A stretch of 64,000 nt of DNA from Ampullaceana balthica (lineage: Eukaryota; Mollusca; Gastropoda; Lymnaeidae): NCBI GenBank assembly GCA_944989445.1, contig CALYLW010001191.1, forward strand, positions 62,001 to 126,000, written 5' to 3'. Shown here piece after piece: positions 35,690 to 46,814 of this stretch (the stretch's first letter is position 1; every line of letters starts with the position of its first letter). The notes beneath the pieces were generated by a model. That model searched no databases. It had not been told where the DNA came from and saw nothing but the letters and a program-made list of their open reading frames with translations. The position numbers and the translations under genes were made by a program.

Positions 35690-37417
35690 CGCTATCGGGC
35701 GGTTTAACCGAGGGGTCGGTGAACAGCGGTATATTATCTCATTCGGTGTAAAAAAGGGAACTGTTCGGGGTAATGCTGAATCATTGTGGGCATATAATTT
35801 CGCTAGAATCCGCTCTTCTCGGGTTAATAATAATATTAACATAAACTTTTATAATTTTAATTTTTAGGTCTCCGATTGAACCGGTCCGTTTTTTTAAAAC
35901 GTTTAACCGGCCTTCAAAAAACGAACTGTGTTAACATCTTAAGATTAAGATTATACTTTATATTAATGCATACGAATTAAACATTGACTTTTAATTATCA
36001 CGGTTAACTTCTTTGTTTAAAAAATATATATATATAAATAGTAATTTTTAAACGTATCTTTAAAAAAAAATTGACTGTCGGGCATCCTTTAAGAAAGATG
36101 TCGGCGAGCAGGGGTAAATTACCCCATCTGGGGTCAAAGGGAATTCTTGGGGGTAATGTAGACTCATTTGGGACATATAACATCCACTAGAATCCACTAG
36201 ATATATTAAAATACGTAATGTGTACCGTAATTTGTAAGTGTACGCTTCGAACATATGTCCACTATTGAACCGGTTCCTTCCAGAAAATGCGTTTTTTAAA
36301 TTTGACAACTATGTAGATGTCTTAAATACGTACTATACGAAGGCACCTAAATCCACCCTACTTTCATTTATATTGACACGAGTGACAATAATCTTAATCC
36401 ACATGACTTGACTGCATTAAGTATCCTTTCTGTGATATTTAAAATCAATGCCTTAAAAACTGAGCTAATAAGAAAAGTTCTTTTGTGCTTAGGGTTGCCA
36501 TGGGTGGCTGTCTCAAAAATACTGGGCACTAGTGTTGAATTTTGTCGAAGGCACAATATTTCAATGTAAAATTTCCGGTATTGATTCCATTTTCCACTGG
36601 ACAAATAACGATATACTCTCGAATTGCGATGTCAAGAATTGGTGCATTCAATAAAGTTAATGAATACTATTATATCTACAATGGCCAGGGGCGTAAGACC
36701 AAAAATCAATCGAACAATTATATCAAACTTAAAACGTTTATAATTGTATCAAATAGACCCCCCCCCAAAAATATATATATATATATATAAATGGATATTC
36801 CGCGTCGTTTTGACTTAAAATATCTACACATAATCCTATTCATATCATTTTTAGACACTTATCATGCTTGTAAAACTCACCAGTTGCATTTTAGAGGGGG
36901 GGGCTAACGACGCTCCCCCAAATCCCCGCCCGAGTCATGTGGGCAGGACCTCGAGTTTGGTAACGCACACATAAACTTGTATATTTTGGAGTAAGGGGCA
37001 AAAAAGTTCGCCGAGAACCAAACGGAGCGGCGGTTACATCACAAATGCTTTGATGTCAACATCAAACGACAGAGGGTAACAATTTTATACGTTCTCTTGT
37101 GGGTTCTCAAACTTAAAGGATTATAATTAGATTTAATTTTCATTTCTTCATAACTTACGCCAACCGGCGTCTGATGCCCTATGGACCGACACTTTGAGAA
37201 GTACTGATGGTTTTAAAAAAATAATTTAAAAAATATTTAACAAATAAAAAAAAAGTCATTAAATAAATTGTAAGCGACCAAATCTTACAGTGGACGTTTT
37301 ATTTAAAGTTACCCTTTTGATGTGACGTCACATTTCTTCAACCCCCCTCCCTCCCCCTAGTCACGCATCGTCACAAAAGTGTGACCCCTCTAGGTGCGTG
37401 ACGTCATTTATATACAG
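35690..37417 (-). mobile_element. Composite TGACGTCA element, copy II (inverted, truncated)
   Basis: From about 35880 to 37417 this is the reverse complement of 40881-42790. Paired landmarks are AACACAGTTCG/CGAACTGTGTT, GGGACATATAACATCCACTA, TGCATTCAATAAAGTTAATG, the GTGACGTCACATTTCTTCAA block and GGTGCGTGACGTCATTTATA. The outer terminal repeat is lost after ATTTATA. An internal duplication (35690-35870 against 36090-36270; GGTAATGCTGAATCATTGTG and GGTAATGTAGACTCATTTGG) is not obvious in copy I. Its small frames have no known domain. Confidence 0.75.
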
Positions 37418-37881
37418 GTTGAAGTGGATAATACAATTAATTATCAATAGCGCCATGTTCCAATCACACGGTTCCTCTAACTTTATAACTTAGTAGCAAC
37501 TAGGAGTTTAGCTAGTTTATTAACTGTGCAGATAAACAAAGAATAATGTTTACGGATTTTATTATCTTTCTCTATTGTTTCTCTCTCAAGCATAGTCTTA
37601 AATTTCACTGCACTTGTGTACCCAATTCTACTGAAAATTAAAACTAAATACATCTCTACTACACGAAAAAATAATTTTAATTTTATTTTGTAACAGTAAA
37701 AAAATAATGGGAAAATAATTCATTTACATTTATATACATCATAAAGCTAACCTAGTCCTAGCCTGGGTTAACAGCCAAATATTTATTAGGTTCTACACTA
37801 TCTAAATCTAAGTATTCGTGTGGGTAAAGTTCTATATACAGTAAAAATAGCAACAATAAATGTAAAAATATTCACAAGGAA
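37418..37881. other. Spacer DNA, no gene seen
   Basis: AT-rich sequence between the composite element and a hAT transposase fragment. I recognise no feature. Confidence 0.45.
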
Positions 37882-38261
37882 TCAATTCATTGGCGGATTT
37901 TGCTATAGGGCAGGGGGGCGGCTTGCGCGCGCCCCTGTTGGGTCTAAAATGGCGCCCCCTAAAGACGCCCTCGATTAACACTAAAAAGGTGTCACTAGAG
38001 CAGAAAAAAATATTGCTTAACATGAAACTTCTACTCAGCACCAAACTGCTTGATAAATATCGTATTTCAAATGATGAAACTGTAATATCTGGTTTAAATC
38101 TCGCATCTGAATTATCAGCGACAATTGAGAATGAAGTTAAGTCTGCACAATTATTTTCTTTAATTATTGATTCAACCATTGATTTATCTAGAATTGATCA
38201 GATGTCAGTTTTTTCACGTTATTTTTTTAAAAATCAGGACATGTTGTGGAAAGATTTATAG
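37882..38261 (+). pseudogene. hAT (ZMYM1-like) transposase fragment
   Basis: The frame ending at 38261 reads LLNMKLLLSTKLLDKYRISN and then SATIENEVKSAQLFSLIIDS-TIDLSRIDQMSVFSRYF. The IxxEVKxAxxFSLIIDSTxDxSxxDQ pattern is the start of the RNase-H-like catalytic core in hAT transposases of the ZMYM1/DUF4371-like group, including the first acidic residue (IIDST). The flanking TTGGCGGATTTTGCTATAGG and GGCGCCCCC text looks like a hAT terminus immediately upstream, so most of the coding region between the end and this piece was deleted. The rest of the core and the C-terminal dimerisation region are absent. Confidence 0.65.
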
Positions 38262-38282
38262 GCTTTTAAACTTTAGTAAACA

Positions 38283-38360
38283 GCGGTTGGATAGCGAAGT
38301 CAATAGTGCACTCGCCTCACAAGCTGAATTGCGTGCGATGTAGCCCACGTTAAGGCTACA
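38283..38360 (+). repeat. tRNA-derived SINE head, degraded
   Basis: GGTTGGATAGCGAAGTCAAT resembles a pol III A box (TRGCNNAGY), and GCACTCGCCTCACAAGC is like an anticodon-arm region common in invertebrate tRNA SINEs. The B-box area (GTGCGATGTAGCCC) is decayed, and an A-rich ATAAATAAATAG tail follows. It is not a functional tRNA gene. Confidence 0.42.
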
Positions 38361-38662
38361 ATAAATAAATAGAAGTAAAAAAAAAGATTTTTGAAACGAG
38401 GTTTTTATAAGCGGACTAAAAAGAAGAAAATAATTTTTTTTAATTTTAAATAGGTAGGCCTACTATGATTATGATGTAATATGACTAAACGTGGGGCGGG
38501 CGCTTCTCAGGCTTAACTACATGTATTTAGAAATTCTGAAACGAAGAAAGTGGAGTTGAATTTTTCAACTAAATTCTTTGTAATTTTGGATATTTAACGT
38601 TTTTAAAAAATGGTAAAATCACAAATTCAAAAAAAAATTGCAACATACAAAATGCCTCTACC

Positions 38663-39005
38663 ATAATTCTTATCTTATCTTATCTTATCTGTTTACAGAC
38701 GCTCCTTCTATACAGAAGATTATTGCGTCCTACGCTTATCTATGGTTTGTGTTTAGTCCTGCATTTTTATTAGAGATTTAAATGCTGATAAAGTGTTGGT
38801 TTTCCTGGATTTTTCAGGCAACCCATTCCACGCCCGAATTCCGGACGGGAAGAAGGAAAACCAATTCTTGTTGGAAAAGACAAAATAAGAAATTAAACTG
38901 TTACTGATAATACTGATATTCGAACCCTATACCTCCAGTTCCTCAATTCATCGCCTGACCACGAAACCAGAATTTCGAATGATTGATCTCTGTTTTCAAA
39001 GTTAT
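38663..39005 (-). mobile_element. SINE with tRNA-like head and CR1-like LINE tail
   Basis: On the minus strand it opens with a tRNA-like segment (about 39000-38930) holding a good B box, GGGTTCGAATATCAG, downstream of GTGGTCAGGCGATGAATTGA. A body of about 55 bp follows. The last about 210 bp (38872-38663) is nearly identical to the 3' end of the LINE at 62130-63596: CCGTCCGGAATTCGGGCGTG, ATGCAGGACTAAACACAAAC, AAGGAGCGTCTGTAAACAGA and the same (GATAA)n end. A SINE that borrows its partner LINE's 3' end is a well-known arrangement, and here both partners are in one window. Confidence 0.72.
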
Positions 39006-40880
39006 AACCAATTAATTATTTTTAAATGGGAATAATCATGTTTTCTGACAGCGCTGCCTTAAAAATCAAGTAATCATGAGTTTTCAAGATGGAGATGGGT
39101 TATTTAAGGACTAATGTTTGTTGCCCTAATGTTTAGTATTTGCATAGTAATTAATTGCACACATTTGGCCTAAATAGTGATTATCCGCTCATTTTTGGTA
39201 CATCGCCAAAGCCAATATTTTAGCTAGGTAAACCGCTGCCGTTTACGCTGGCCAAAAAAACGATTGTTTAGCTGGGTGTACTGCCGCGGTTTACGTAGAC
39301 ACAGTAGACACTGAATACTTTGATAAATAAAATGGAAGCATCATGGCCCTACGTACTATGTATCGTTTAGAGCTGAAAAAATGCCTTAGTTATTTGTTTT
39401 TTTAAAAGTGAAAATGAGCCCTGTAATAGCTATATTATTTCACGGTAATGTACCACATCAGCGTTGGCCTTGCAAATTTGCGAACTTCCAGTTTCACGGG
39501 CCTATTGACACACTTTTTTGGCTATTTTCACTATTTTTATATTATCTATTGCTACGATAAAATTCGTATTGTCTGTAGTATTATTATTGTAATTCTAGCA
39601 TTTATTCAGCTCACATACAAAAAGAACAATGACAATGTAAAAAATTAGCAATCGAAAAATTGTAAACAATCTTAAGTGCCAACTTTGTAAATTAAAAAAA
39701 AATTTGTTGTTCATAAGCCAAACTAAATGAAGAAAAGTGACAAAAACACCAAGGAGTCTAATTCTAATGTAAAAATGAGTGCAGTGTTATCTTTGTTGTT
39801 AATTTTAATATATTAATAATTAAAAGTAAATTATTTTTTAAAATGGCCATTGTATTTGTATAGGCCTAAGCTCTATATTTTTTACCACAAAACCCGTGAC
39901 CCATTAAAAAAATACTCTCTATTTTTTTACCACCAGTGACAACTTTTTTATTTTTAATAAAAATACATTTCTTATACTTTTAGTTTTAGATAATTGCACC
40001 AGATTTTCAGGAGCCCTTTACTTTATAATTTAATACTATTAATATTAATGTAATTCTATTACATGCATTACATTTTACTGTTACTGAAAGTAATATACAA
40101 ATCAATTTAAAAAAAATGTAAAAATAAAATAAATACTTTTATTTTTGTAGATTTTTATGAAAGTATTTATATTTATACATGTAGTTTGAAAAAATTACAA
40201 CATAGGTCAGGTACATGAAAATGCAAATAGAATTAAATGCATGCATATTGCATTTTAATTGAAATACATGATGCATTTAAATTTTAAAAATATAAATTAT
40301 AAATATTAGTTAGACTTTTAAGGTGAGTATTAGTATGAAGATCATAAAACTAAAATCAAGTGACTATAACTGTAAATTATTAAAAGAATACTCTTACCCC
40401 CGACTAATTACTAAGTACATATAAAACAAAATTCAATTAGAATATCAGTTATCTAATTAAAGATAATAAGAATCTTATGCCTGACATTTCTCTCTATAGG
40501 ATAGTTCATAGTTTTATGTATAATTAAGCCATAAGCTCTGTCTTCACCGACAATATGATGGTAATTGAACTTAAACCAATTTTGAGGTTAAACCAATTTT
40601 GAGGTCTGCAATAAATTTGTGTGCCTCATTTATTATTTAGATTTAATTTAAGAATCTAAAATTTTGTCATCCTCATATAAATGCAAAGAACAATTAAATT
40701 AAAATGCCATATTAATATTATTTTTAATCAGGAACTCGCTGGAATTATATTATAATTAAAAATCAATTATTCATAGACATAAATAAGTATTAGTCAAATA
40801 GTAGGCATATGCTTAATTACATCATTAAAAATTCACTCACCTATTAAAGCACATTAAATCCACATGGAAAAATAGGCTAA
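39006..40880. other. AT-rich DNA with one dispersed repeat
   Basis: The stretch 39441-39535 (ATGTACCACATCAGCGTTGG, CTATTGACACACTTTT) recurs in inverted form at about 54570-54655. Otherwise there is only AT-rich sequence. The 66-codon frame at 39448-39648 starts in that repeat and has no domain. Confidence 0.5.
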
Positions 40881-41611
40881 GGGGTCGTCCATAAATGACG
40901 TCACGCACCTAGGGGGGGAGGGGGTCACACTTTTGTGACGTTGCGTGACGAGGGGGAGGGAGGGGGGTTGAAGAAATGTGACGTCACATCAAAAGGGTAA
41001 CTTTAAATAAAACTTCCACTAAAATATTTGGTCGCTTACAATTTATTTAATGACTTTTTTTTTCTTTTTTTAAAAAAAAATCAGTGCTTCTCAATGTGCT
41101 GGTCGGTAGGCCATCTGACGCTGGTTGGCGTATGCTATCAAGACACGAAAATTAAATCTAATTATAATCCTTAAGTTTGAGAATCCACAAGATAACCTAT
41201 GAAAGTGTTACACTGCGTCGTTTGATGTTGACATCAAAGCATTTGTGATCTAACCGCAGCTCCGTTTGGTTCTCTCCCGTTACCACAAAATATACAAGTT
41301 TATGTATGCGTTACCCCCCCCCCAGACTCTAGGTCCTGCTCACGTGACTCGGGGATTTGGGGGAGCGTCTTTAGCACCCTCCCCCCCCGAAAATGCTACT
41401 GGTGAGTTTTACAAGCATGACAAGTGTATAAAATGATTTGAATAGGATTATGTGTAGATAGTTTAAGTCAAAACGACACGGAATATCCTTTTTCTTTAAA
41501 AGGGGAGGGGGGAGGGCATCTATTTGATAGAATTAAAAACGTTTTAAGTTTGATATAATTGTTCGATGGTTTTTTTTATAAAACGCCCCTGGCCATTCTA
41601 GTCTTCTAGAT

Positions 41612-42121
41612 CAGTGCTTCTCAAAGTGGTGATCCGCGGACCGATGCCAGTCCGTGGGCCATCCGCTGCCGGTCCGCAGATGTTCTCAAAAAAGGACAGA
41701 AAAAATTGTCAGTGCAGGGAAAATAGTGCACCGGTCCCTGGTACAATGGAAAAAATTCCTGCTGGTCCGCAATACTAAAAAGTATGAGAAGCTACTACTA
41801 CTACTATGGCATCCTTCCATCCTCAGGGGATGATGGCGTTTCCTCCTGCCCCTCCACCCCCTCCTCTTTCTCCTGGCCCTTTTCTCCTCGCTCCTGGCTG
41901 CAAGGGAAGCTTCCGCGACTAGGATGCCCTCGCGCACTTTTGCCCGCCAGGAGGTGTGCTCCTCAGCAATTGTCTCCCACGTTTTATGGTCAATCTGCGC
42001 CAGAGTCATGTCTTTCTTGCAGACATCCTTGAAGCGCAAGCAGGGGCGTCCGCTCTTCCGCATACCAGTTGCCAGCTCGCCGTAAAGCAAGGCTCTTGGA
42101 ATGCGCTCTTGAGAAGCACTG
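41612..42121. mobile_element. Small hAT element with LINE in its right terminal repeat
   Basis: The ends CAGTGCTTCTCAAAG and TTGAGAAGCACTG are flanked by a perfect 8-bp duplication TTCTAGAT (41604-41611 and 42122-42129). The original element was only about 185 bp, because a LINE fragment (41793-42109) splits the right terminal repeat and duplicated TGAGAAGC. Confidence 0.92.
41793..42109 (-). pseudogene. 5'-truncated LINE tail nested in hAT
   Basis: On the minus strand the frame reads LYGELATGMRKSGRPCLRFK and VCKKDMTLAQIDHKTWETIA, then EEHTSWRAKVREG and an Arg-rich region. This is the post-polymerase tail of a LINE related to, but distinct from, the one at 5437-6277 (shared YGEL...WE...WR pattern). 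Its 3' end is a TAG-triplet tract next to 41793. An 8-bp duplication TGAGAAGC flanks it (41785-41792 and 42110-42117). All catalytic parts are missing. Confidence 0.85.
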
Positions 42122-42917
42122 TTCTAGATATAATGGTAAATGAGCCCATTTAAAATTAGTCAAGTATTCATTAACTTTATTGAATGCATCAAATTCTTGA
42201 CATTGCAATTCGAGAGGAGAACAAAACAACTTTTCTTCTTAGCTCAGTTTTTAAGGCATTAATTTTAAATATCACAGAAAGGATACGTGATAAAGACAAG
42301 CCATGTGGATTAAGATTATTGTCACTCGTGTCAATATAAATGAAAGTAGGGTAGATTTAGGTGTCTTCATATAGTGCTGTAGGTAAGAAATCTACATAGT
42401 TGTCAAATTTTTAAAAAATGCATTTTCTGGAAGGAACCTGTTTAATAATGGGCATATGTTCCAAGCGTACACGCACACATGACGTATTTTAATATATCTA
42501 GCGGATTGTAGTGGATGTTATATGTCCCAAATGAGTCTGCATTACCCCCAAGAATTCCCTTTTTGCAACCAGATGAGGTTATTTACCTCTGTTCGCCGAC
42601 CTCTTTCTTACGGGATGCCCGTCAGTCAATTGAGGGATTTTTAAAAATACATTTTAAAAGTGTTATTTTTAAATAAATTTTTTTCTAAACAAAGACGTTA
42701 ACCGTGATGATCAATAGTCATTGTTTAATTTATATTCATTAAAATAAAATATAAGCTAAGGATGTTAACACAGTTCGTTTTCTGAAGGCCGGTTAAACGT
42801 TTTTAAAAAAAATATTCACGCGGGTTACGATATTACAATTTAGATCTTCACTAAATAAATAATAAATACTTAAATGACAATAAAAGTGATTTGAAATATA
42901 CTTATTTTCAAATAGAA

Positions 42918-43012
42918 AATACAGTTTTGTTTTTGTTTTTTGTTGTTGTTTTTTTGTTGTTTTTGTTTGTTTTTTGTTTTTTTGTTGTTGTTGTTTTTTT
43001 TTGGGGGGGGGG
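42918..43012. repeat. T-rich low-complexity tract (GTT/TTTTG)
   Basis: It consists of runs of T broken by single G, ending in a G run. It lies between the composite element's inner part and its right terminal sequence. It has no coding or regulatory reading. Confidence 0.85.
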
Positions 43013-43123
43013 TCAAAGATTTGTGACGTATTTTTAGAGGGGGGGGTCTAAGTTTTTGTGACGTCGCGTGACGAGGGGGGGGAGGGGGTCAAAAATCGCG
43101 TGACGTCATTTATGGACGGCCCC

Positions 43124-43479
43124 TAAGGAAAAATATACGTACTAGATTTATTCTTAACAAACAGACCAGTACTAGTGATAGATTGTAAAATAATACCTGG
43201 ACTGTCTGACTTGATATTTTTAGGGTAACCAAGACAAAATCAAAAAGGCTAATACATGTATATGTAAAACAAACTTAGAAGATAAATTTATCTCTGGAAT
43301 AAATGCAATACAATTATTAAATTAATAAAAGTACACCAAACAGTGCAACAGCGGTTTATTTCCAAGAAAATTTCATCAGCAAATACAACACAAATTTAGC
43401 CCATTTAAAGAAATTTGGAAATACAATGTATATAAATACAAAAATACAAAATAAATACAAAACAAAAATTTGCTCAAAA
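43124..43479. other. AT-rich DNA, no gene seen
   Basis: AT-rich sequence upstream of the decayed LINE. It may include unrecognised 5' LINE sequence. Confidence 0.4.
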
Positions 43480-44680
43480 TGTTGTAACAAAACTAACAGC
43501 AGATAAAATAAACAAAGTCTGGTTCTATACTAAATTAAAGAAACTTTGCAAACAAAATGAAGGTTTATTAAAAAAATTAAGGCCAACAGGCCACCAATTT
43601 AAAAATGATACACGAAAGAAAAATTAAACACTTGACACAAAAACTTAGTCAAAACCTCCAAAATGAGTACATAAACAATGTAATTTCTAAAGATAACAGC
43701 TAAAGATTTTGGTCCTTTATTAAATCTTTAAAAAATGGAACCCACAGAAAAAGGCCCAAATAATAAAACCCATAATGATAGTGAGACCAACGCTAACATC
43801 CTCAACACATATTTTACATCATCATTTTTAGCCTCAAGTGATATGGAAGTCTTAATAAAATTAAATACAATAGAAATAGAAGAAAGGGGTAACACAACTG
43901 TCTTGAGATGGGTATAAATACATTTTTTTAAAACTTTAAAATAAACAAAGCTACTGGTCCAGATGAATAGCCTGCAAGGAGCTTAACAATGAACTGTCCC
44001 CTATTCTTGTAGTAAATTTTGTAAGCCTCTCTAAACCCGGTTTAAGTGTCCCAAGATTTGAAATTAGTTAACGTAACTCACTTCTTTATAAAAGGTACAG
44101 AGATTTTTGTATTAATTAATGATTAATGGATCTAAATCAGCGCCAACAGTTAACTCAGGAGTTCCACAAGAAGCTTTGTTAGGTCCCCTACTCTTTTTAA
44201 TTTATATAAATGATATACCCTACAGCATCTCATCAGGAACAAAATATAAGTTTTTTGCTTATGAACAATTAAATCAGAAAAAAGTAGCAAAATCTTACAA
44301 AAAGACCTGGATGAATGATTAAAATGGGAAACTAACTGGAGTATGTCATTCCACCCAGAAAAGTGTCAACTGTAAAGAGTAACAAAGAAAAAGATACAAA
44401 TAAATTCAAAATATTTCATTCATGGAAAACAACTAATCTAAACTACAGATGCAAATACTTAGGAATAATAATAAATGAGAAATTATCATGGAATCCCCAT
44501 CTCTGAAGTAATTAAAAAATGAAACAAAACCTGAGGCTTTATAAAGAGAGAGGATAGAAGAGCAAAGAAGTAATAATACATATGGCAATTAATTCTAACT
44601 TAACAATACAACACACAGATAATCTTAAACAACCTTCATATAGACATAGGCATAAAATACTTTTCTTATTCCCAATATGA
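43480..44680 (+). mobile_element. Decayed CR1-like LINE with internal deletion
   Basis: Same family as the LINE at 62130. Recognisable pieces in order: NTYFTSSFLASSDMEV and an IEIEE linker (43790-43890), ATGPD-like AAAGCTACTGGTCCAGATGA at 43947, GTCCCAAGATTTGAAATTAG at 44047, then a jump of about 370 bp to NGSKSAP...NSGVPQ at 44125, LLFLIYINDIP at 44190, and nucleotide matches (AACTGGAGTATGTCATTCCA) to about 44660. The FADD motif reads FAYEQ, and stops and frameshifts are frequent. It cannot code for an active polymerase. Confidence 0.82.
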
Positions 44681-44689
44681 AGATGTTAT

Positions 44690-45345
44690 ATGACAGCAAG
44701 GGATAGGCCAGATAAATGACATTTGTGAAAGATGTAATGAATTATGTGCCACAACAGATCTGGTCCCTGGTGGCAGTATTTTCCAGCACAAGAGAATACA
44801 TAAAGTTAAATGGGTCTCACCGGACATGCAAACGCTGAACCATGTATGTAATGGAAACAAAGTCATGCGATCTCTCCAAGATGTATGTGTTATGAGGGGG
44901 CCTGATGTTGCCTCAGATCACCATCTACTTGTTGGCAGGCTGAAATTAAAGCTAAAAAGGACATTACACTGAGCAATCAGCATATAGGTTTCGCTACAAC
45001 ACATGTTAGACAGACAATTTGGAATGGATGCTGATGTCAGAATAAGTATTGGGAAGGCAAGGACAGCCTTCAAACAACTCAAGAATGTTTGGGTATCCCG
45101 AAACCTAAGAAGCGATTTAAAAAGAATCTCCAACGCCATGGTGAAGCCTGTGCTGCTATATGGATCCGAGACATAGAGAACAACAGCCGTAAACTTGATC
45201 AGAATTCAGTCCTTTATTAACAATTGTTTAAGAAGGAATCTCAGGACACAATCAGGAACCTGGAACTGTGCAACAGACAAGGCCAAAACCAATAGAGGAA
45301 GAGATTCTCCGATATTGGAGTAGATCATGGGTACGCAACCTTTGG
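44690..45345 (+). mobile_element. Decayed LINE: endonuclease end joined to RT tail
   Basis: The first part reads GGSIFQHKRIHKVKWVSPD and then RGPDVASDHHLLVGRLKLKL, the C-terminal end of an APE-type endonuclease with the catalytic SDHH motif. After about 70 bp the text becomes a polymerase tail: VRISIGKARTAFKQLKNVW, VKPVLLYGSET (followed by a stop) and KPIEEEILRYW. The whole catalytic polymerase domain is missing, so this copy is internally deleted. It is a different LINE family from the CR1-like one next to it. It ends near 45345, where ACGCAACCTTTGGGC begins an unrelated short repeat. Confidence 0.75.
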
Positions 45346-45571
45346 GCTATTGCCGGCCGCATTAAAAAAAATACTTCTGCAACGGCCGCAAAATTTTTTA
45401 AACTGCAAAACAAAACGTTCACTACCAAAAATGTACCTCTCGTAATAGTCAACACGAGATAATAATAACCAGTGGCGTAGCAACGGGTTGGCATCGGGGC
45501 AGTTGCCAAGGGCGCCAGCTCAAAAGGACGCCACTACATCTCTAATTTTTAAATGTGTATTTAAATAAATA

Positions 45572-46814
45572 CAGTCAGGCCTCTCTAAGTCGAACTCAAA
45601 AGGACCCGGAAAAAAAGCGACTTACGGAGTTTTTGAGTTAAGGGAAATGGCGTAATAGGCGCCAATTAATCATAGACAATGTAGATATTGAGGGGTGGGG
45701 GGGAACAGCCATACCGGCTAGGGGCCGTCCATAAAGTACGTCACGCTCCGAGGGGGGGGTCTAAGAAAGTGTGACAGTTTGTGACAGGGGGAGGGGGTCA
45801 AAAATAGCGTGACGTACTTTATGGATGGCCCCCTACTAGGCTTGACGGGAAAGGGAGGCGGTGTCAATGTTTCATATGAAAGGAACCCAACTTGCTTTAA
45901 ATTGCCGACACATGCCCGCGAGAAGAGACACCTTCCCTCCCCTCCCCCCACTTTACTCCCTCCACAGTGGGATGGGGAGTAAGATTTTTCTTTTTAAAAA
46001 GATTCACGGCATGCAGCAAATAGGGACGCGAATTAGTTACCACTGCCACTCCTTTTTCTTGTCTTTTTCATTTTTTGTACTTGCAAGCGTCGCTTAATCC
46101 CTCGTGGAATGCACTAAGATAAGATTTTGCGTCCATTCACGTGGCTCTACGGAACACGTTTTCTGAAATTTCACTCCAGAATAATAACCCTAACGCCTTG
46201 GAAAATTCGACAAAACGAGGTTTAAAGCCAAAAATCTTGGAGTTAAGCCGCTCTAAAATATATTAGTCTTATGAAATTTGGCAGGGACCTAACAATTAAT
46301 TCGGTATAGGGAGGTTTTCGACTTAAGGACGTTCGACTTAGCGAGGTCAAACTGTATTTCACTTTTATCCTTGGTAACAAAAAAAGTGAATAATTAATTA
46401 TATTTAAATGTATTTCATTTAAGCCATTATAATATTTTTACTATGTTTTTGGCCTTTGCGGGGCTTCTTATCATACAAATGTCAATATGATTTTACAGTC
46501 TTTATTTTAAAAAGAAAAAAATTACTATACCCATCCCACTGTCGAGCGAGTATAGTTGGGGAGGGGAGGGAAGGTGTCTCCTCTCACAAGCTTGTGTCGG
46601 TATGTCAAAGCAAGTTGGCTCCTTTCATATGACTCATTATGAATCAGTGCACCTCTTTCCTGTCAAGCCTACTAGCCGCTATGGCTGTCCCCCCCCCTTC
46701 TCAATATCAACATTGTCCTTGATTAATCTGAGCCCATTATGCCAGTTTCCTAACTCGAAAACTCTGTAAGCCAAATTTTTCCCCCCTTGAGTTGGACTTA
46801 GAGAGGTCCGACTG
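45572..46814. mobile_element. Tc1/mariner (pogo-like) element with long inverted arms
   Basis: It starts CAGTCAGGCCTCTCTAAGTC after TA and ends GACTTAGAGAGGTCCGACTG before TA. The arms are long: 45572-46005 pairs with 46490-46814, including the GGGATGGG, TTTCATATGAAAGGA and AAGGGAGG blocks. A second end of the same type, GACTTAGCGAGGTCAAACTG, occurs at about 46335-46354 in the loop. TA target sites and CAGT(C/T)-type ends fit pogo/Tigger elements. It is non-coding. Confidence 0.72.
45721..45832. mobile_element. 112-bp palindromic MITE
   Basis: GGGGCCGTCCATAAAGTACG and its inverse CGTACTTTATGGATGGCCCC form nearly the whole element, with G-rich spacers. A CTA duplication flanks it (45718-45720 and 45833-45835). 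The opposite arm of the pogo-like element (near 46670) gives the uninterrupted site, AGCCTACTAGCCGC. It is a short cousin of the TGACGTCA elements (TACGTCA here). Confidence 0.87.

Larger units (their letters stand above)
40881..43123 (+). mobile_element. Composite TGACGTCA element, copy I (complete)
   Basis: The terminal inverted repeats GGGGTCGTCCATAAATGACG and CGTCATTTATGGACGGCCCC are flanked by a 3-bp TAA duplication (40878-40880 and 43124-43126). The outer parts match the 343-bp element at 53351. The middle (about 41060-42880) is extra sequence shared with copy II, plus a hAT insertion at 41612-42121 that copy II lacks. No transposase is recognisable. The TAA target site and GC-rich ends suggest PIF/Harbinger, not proven. 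Confidence 0.8.

Noticed and set aside
38283..38360. Functional tRNA gene
   Set aside because: The B box and acceptor pairing are degraded and an A-rich tail follows, as in a SINE relic.
41784..42153. Plus-strand Ser-rich frames
   Set aside because: They are antisense to the LINE fragment at 41793-42109.
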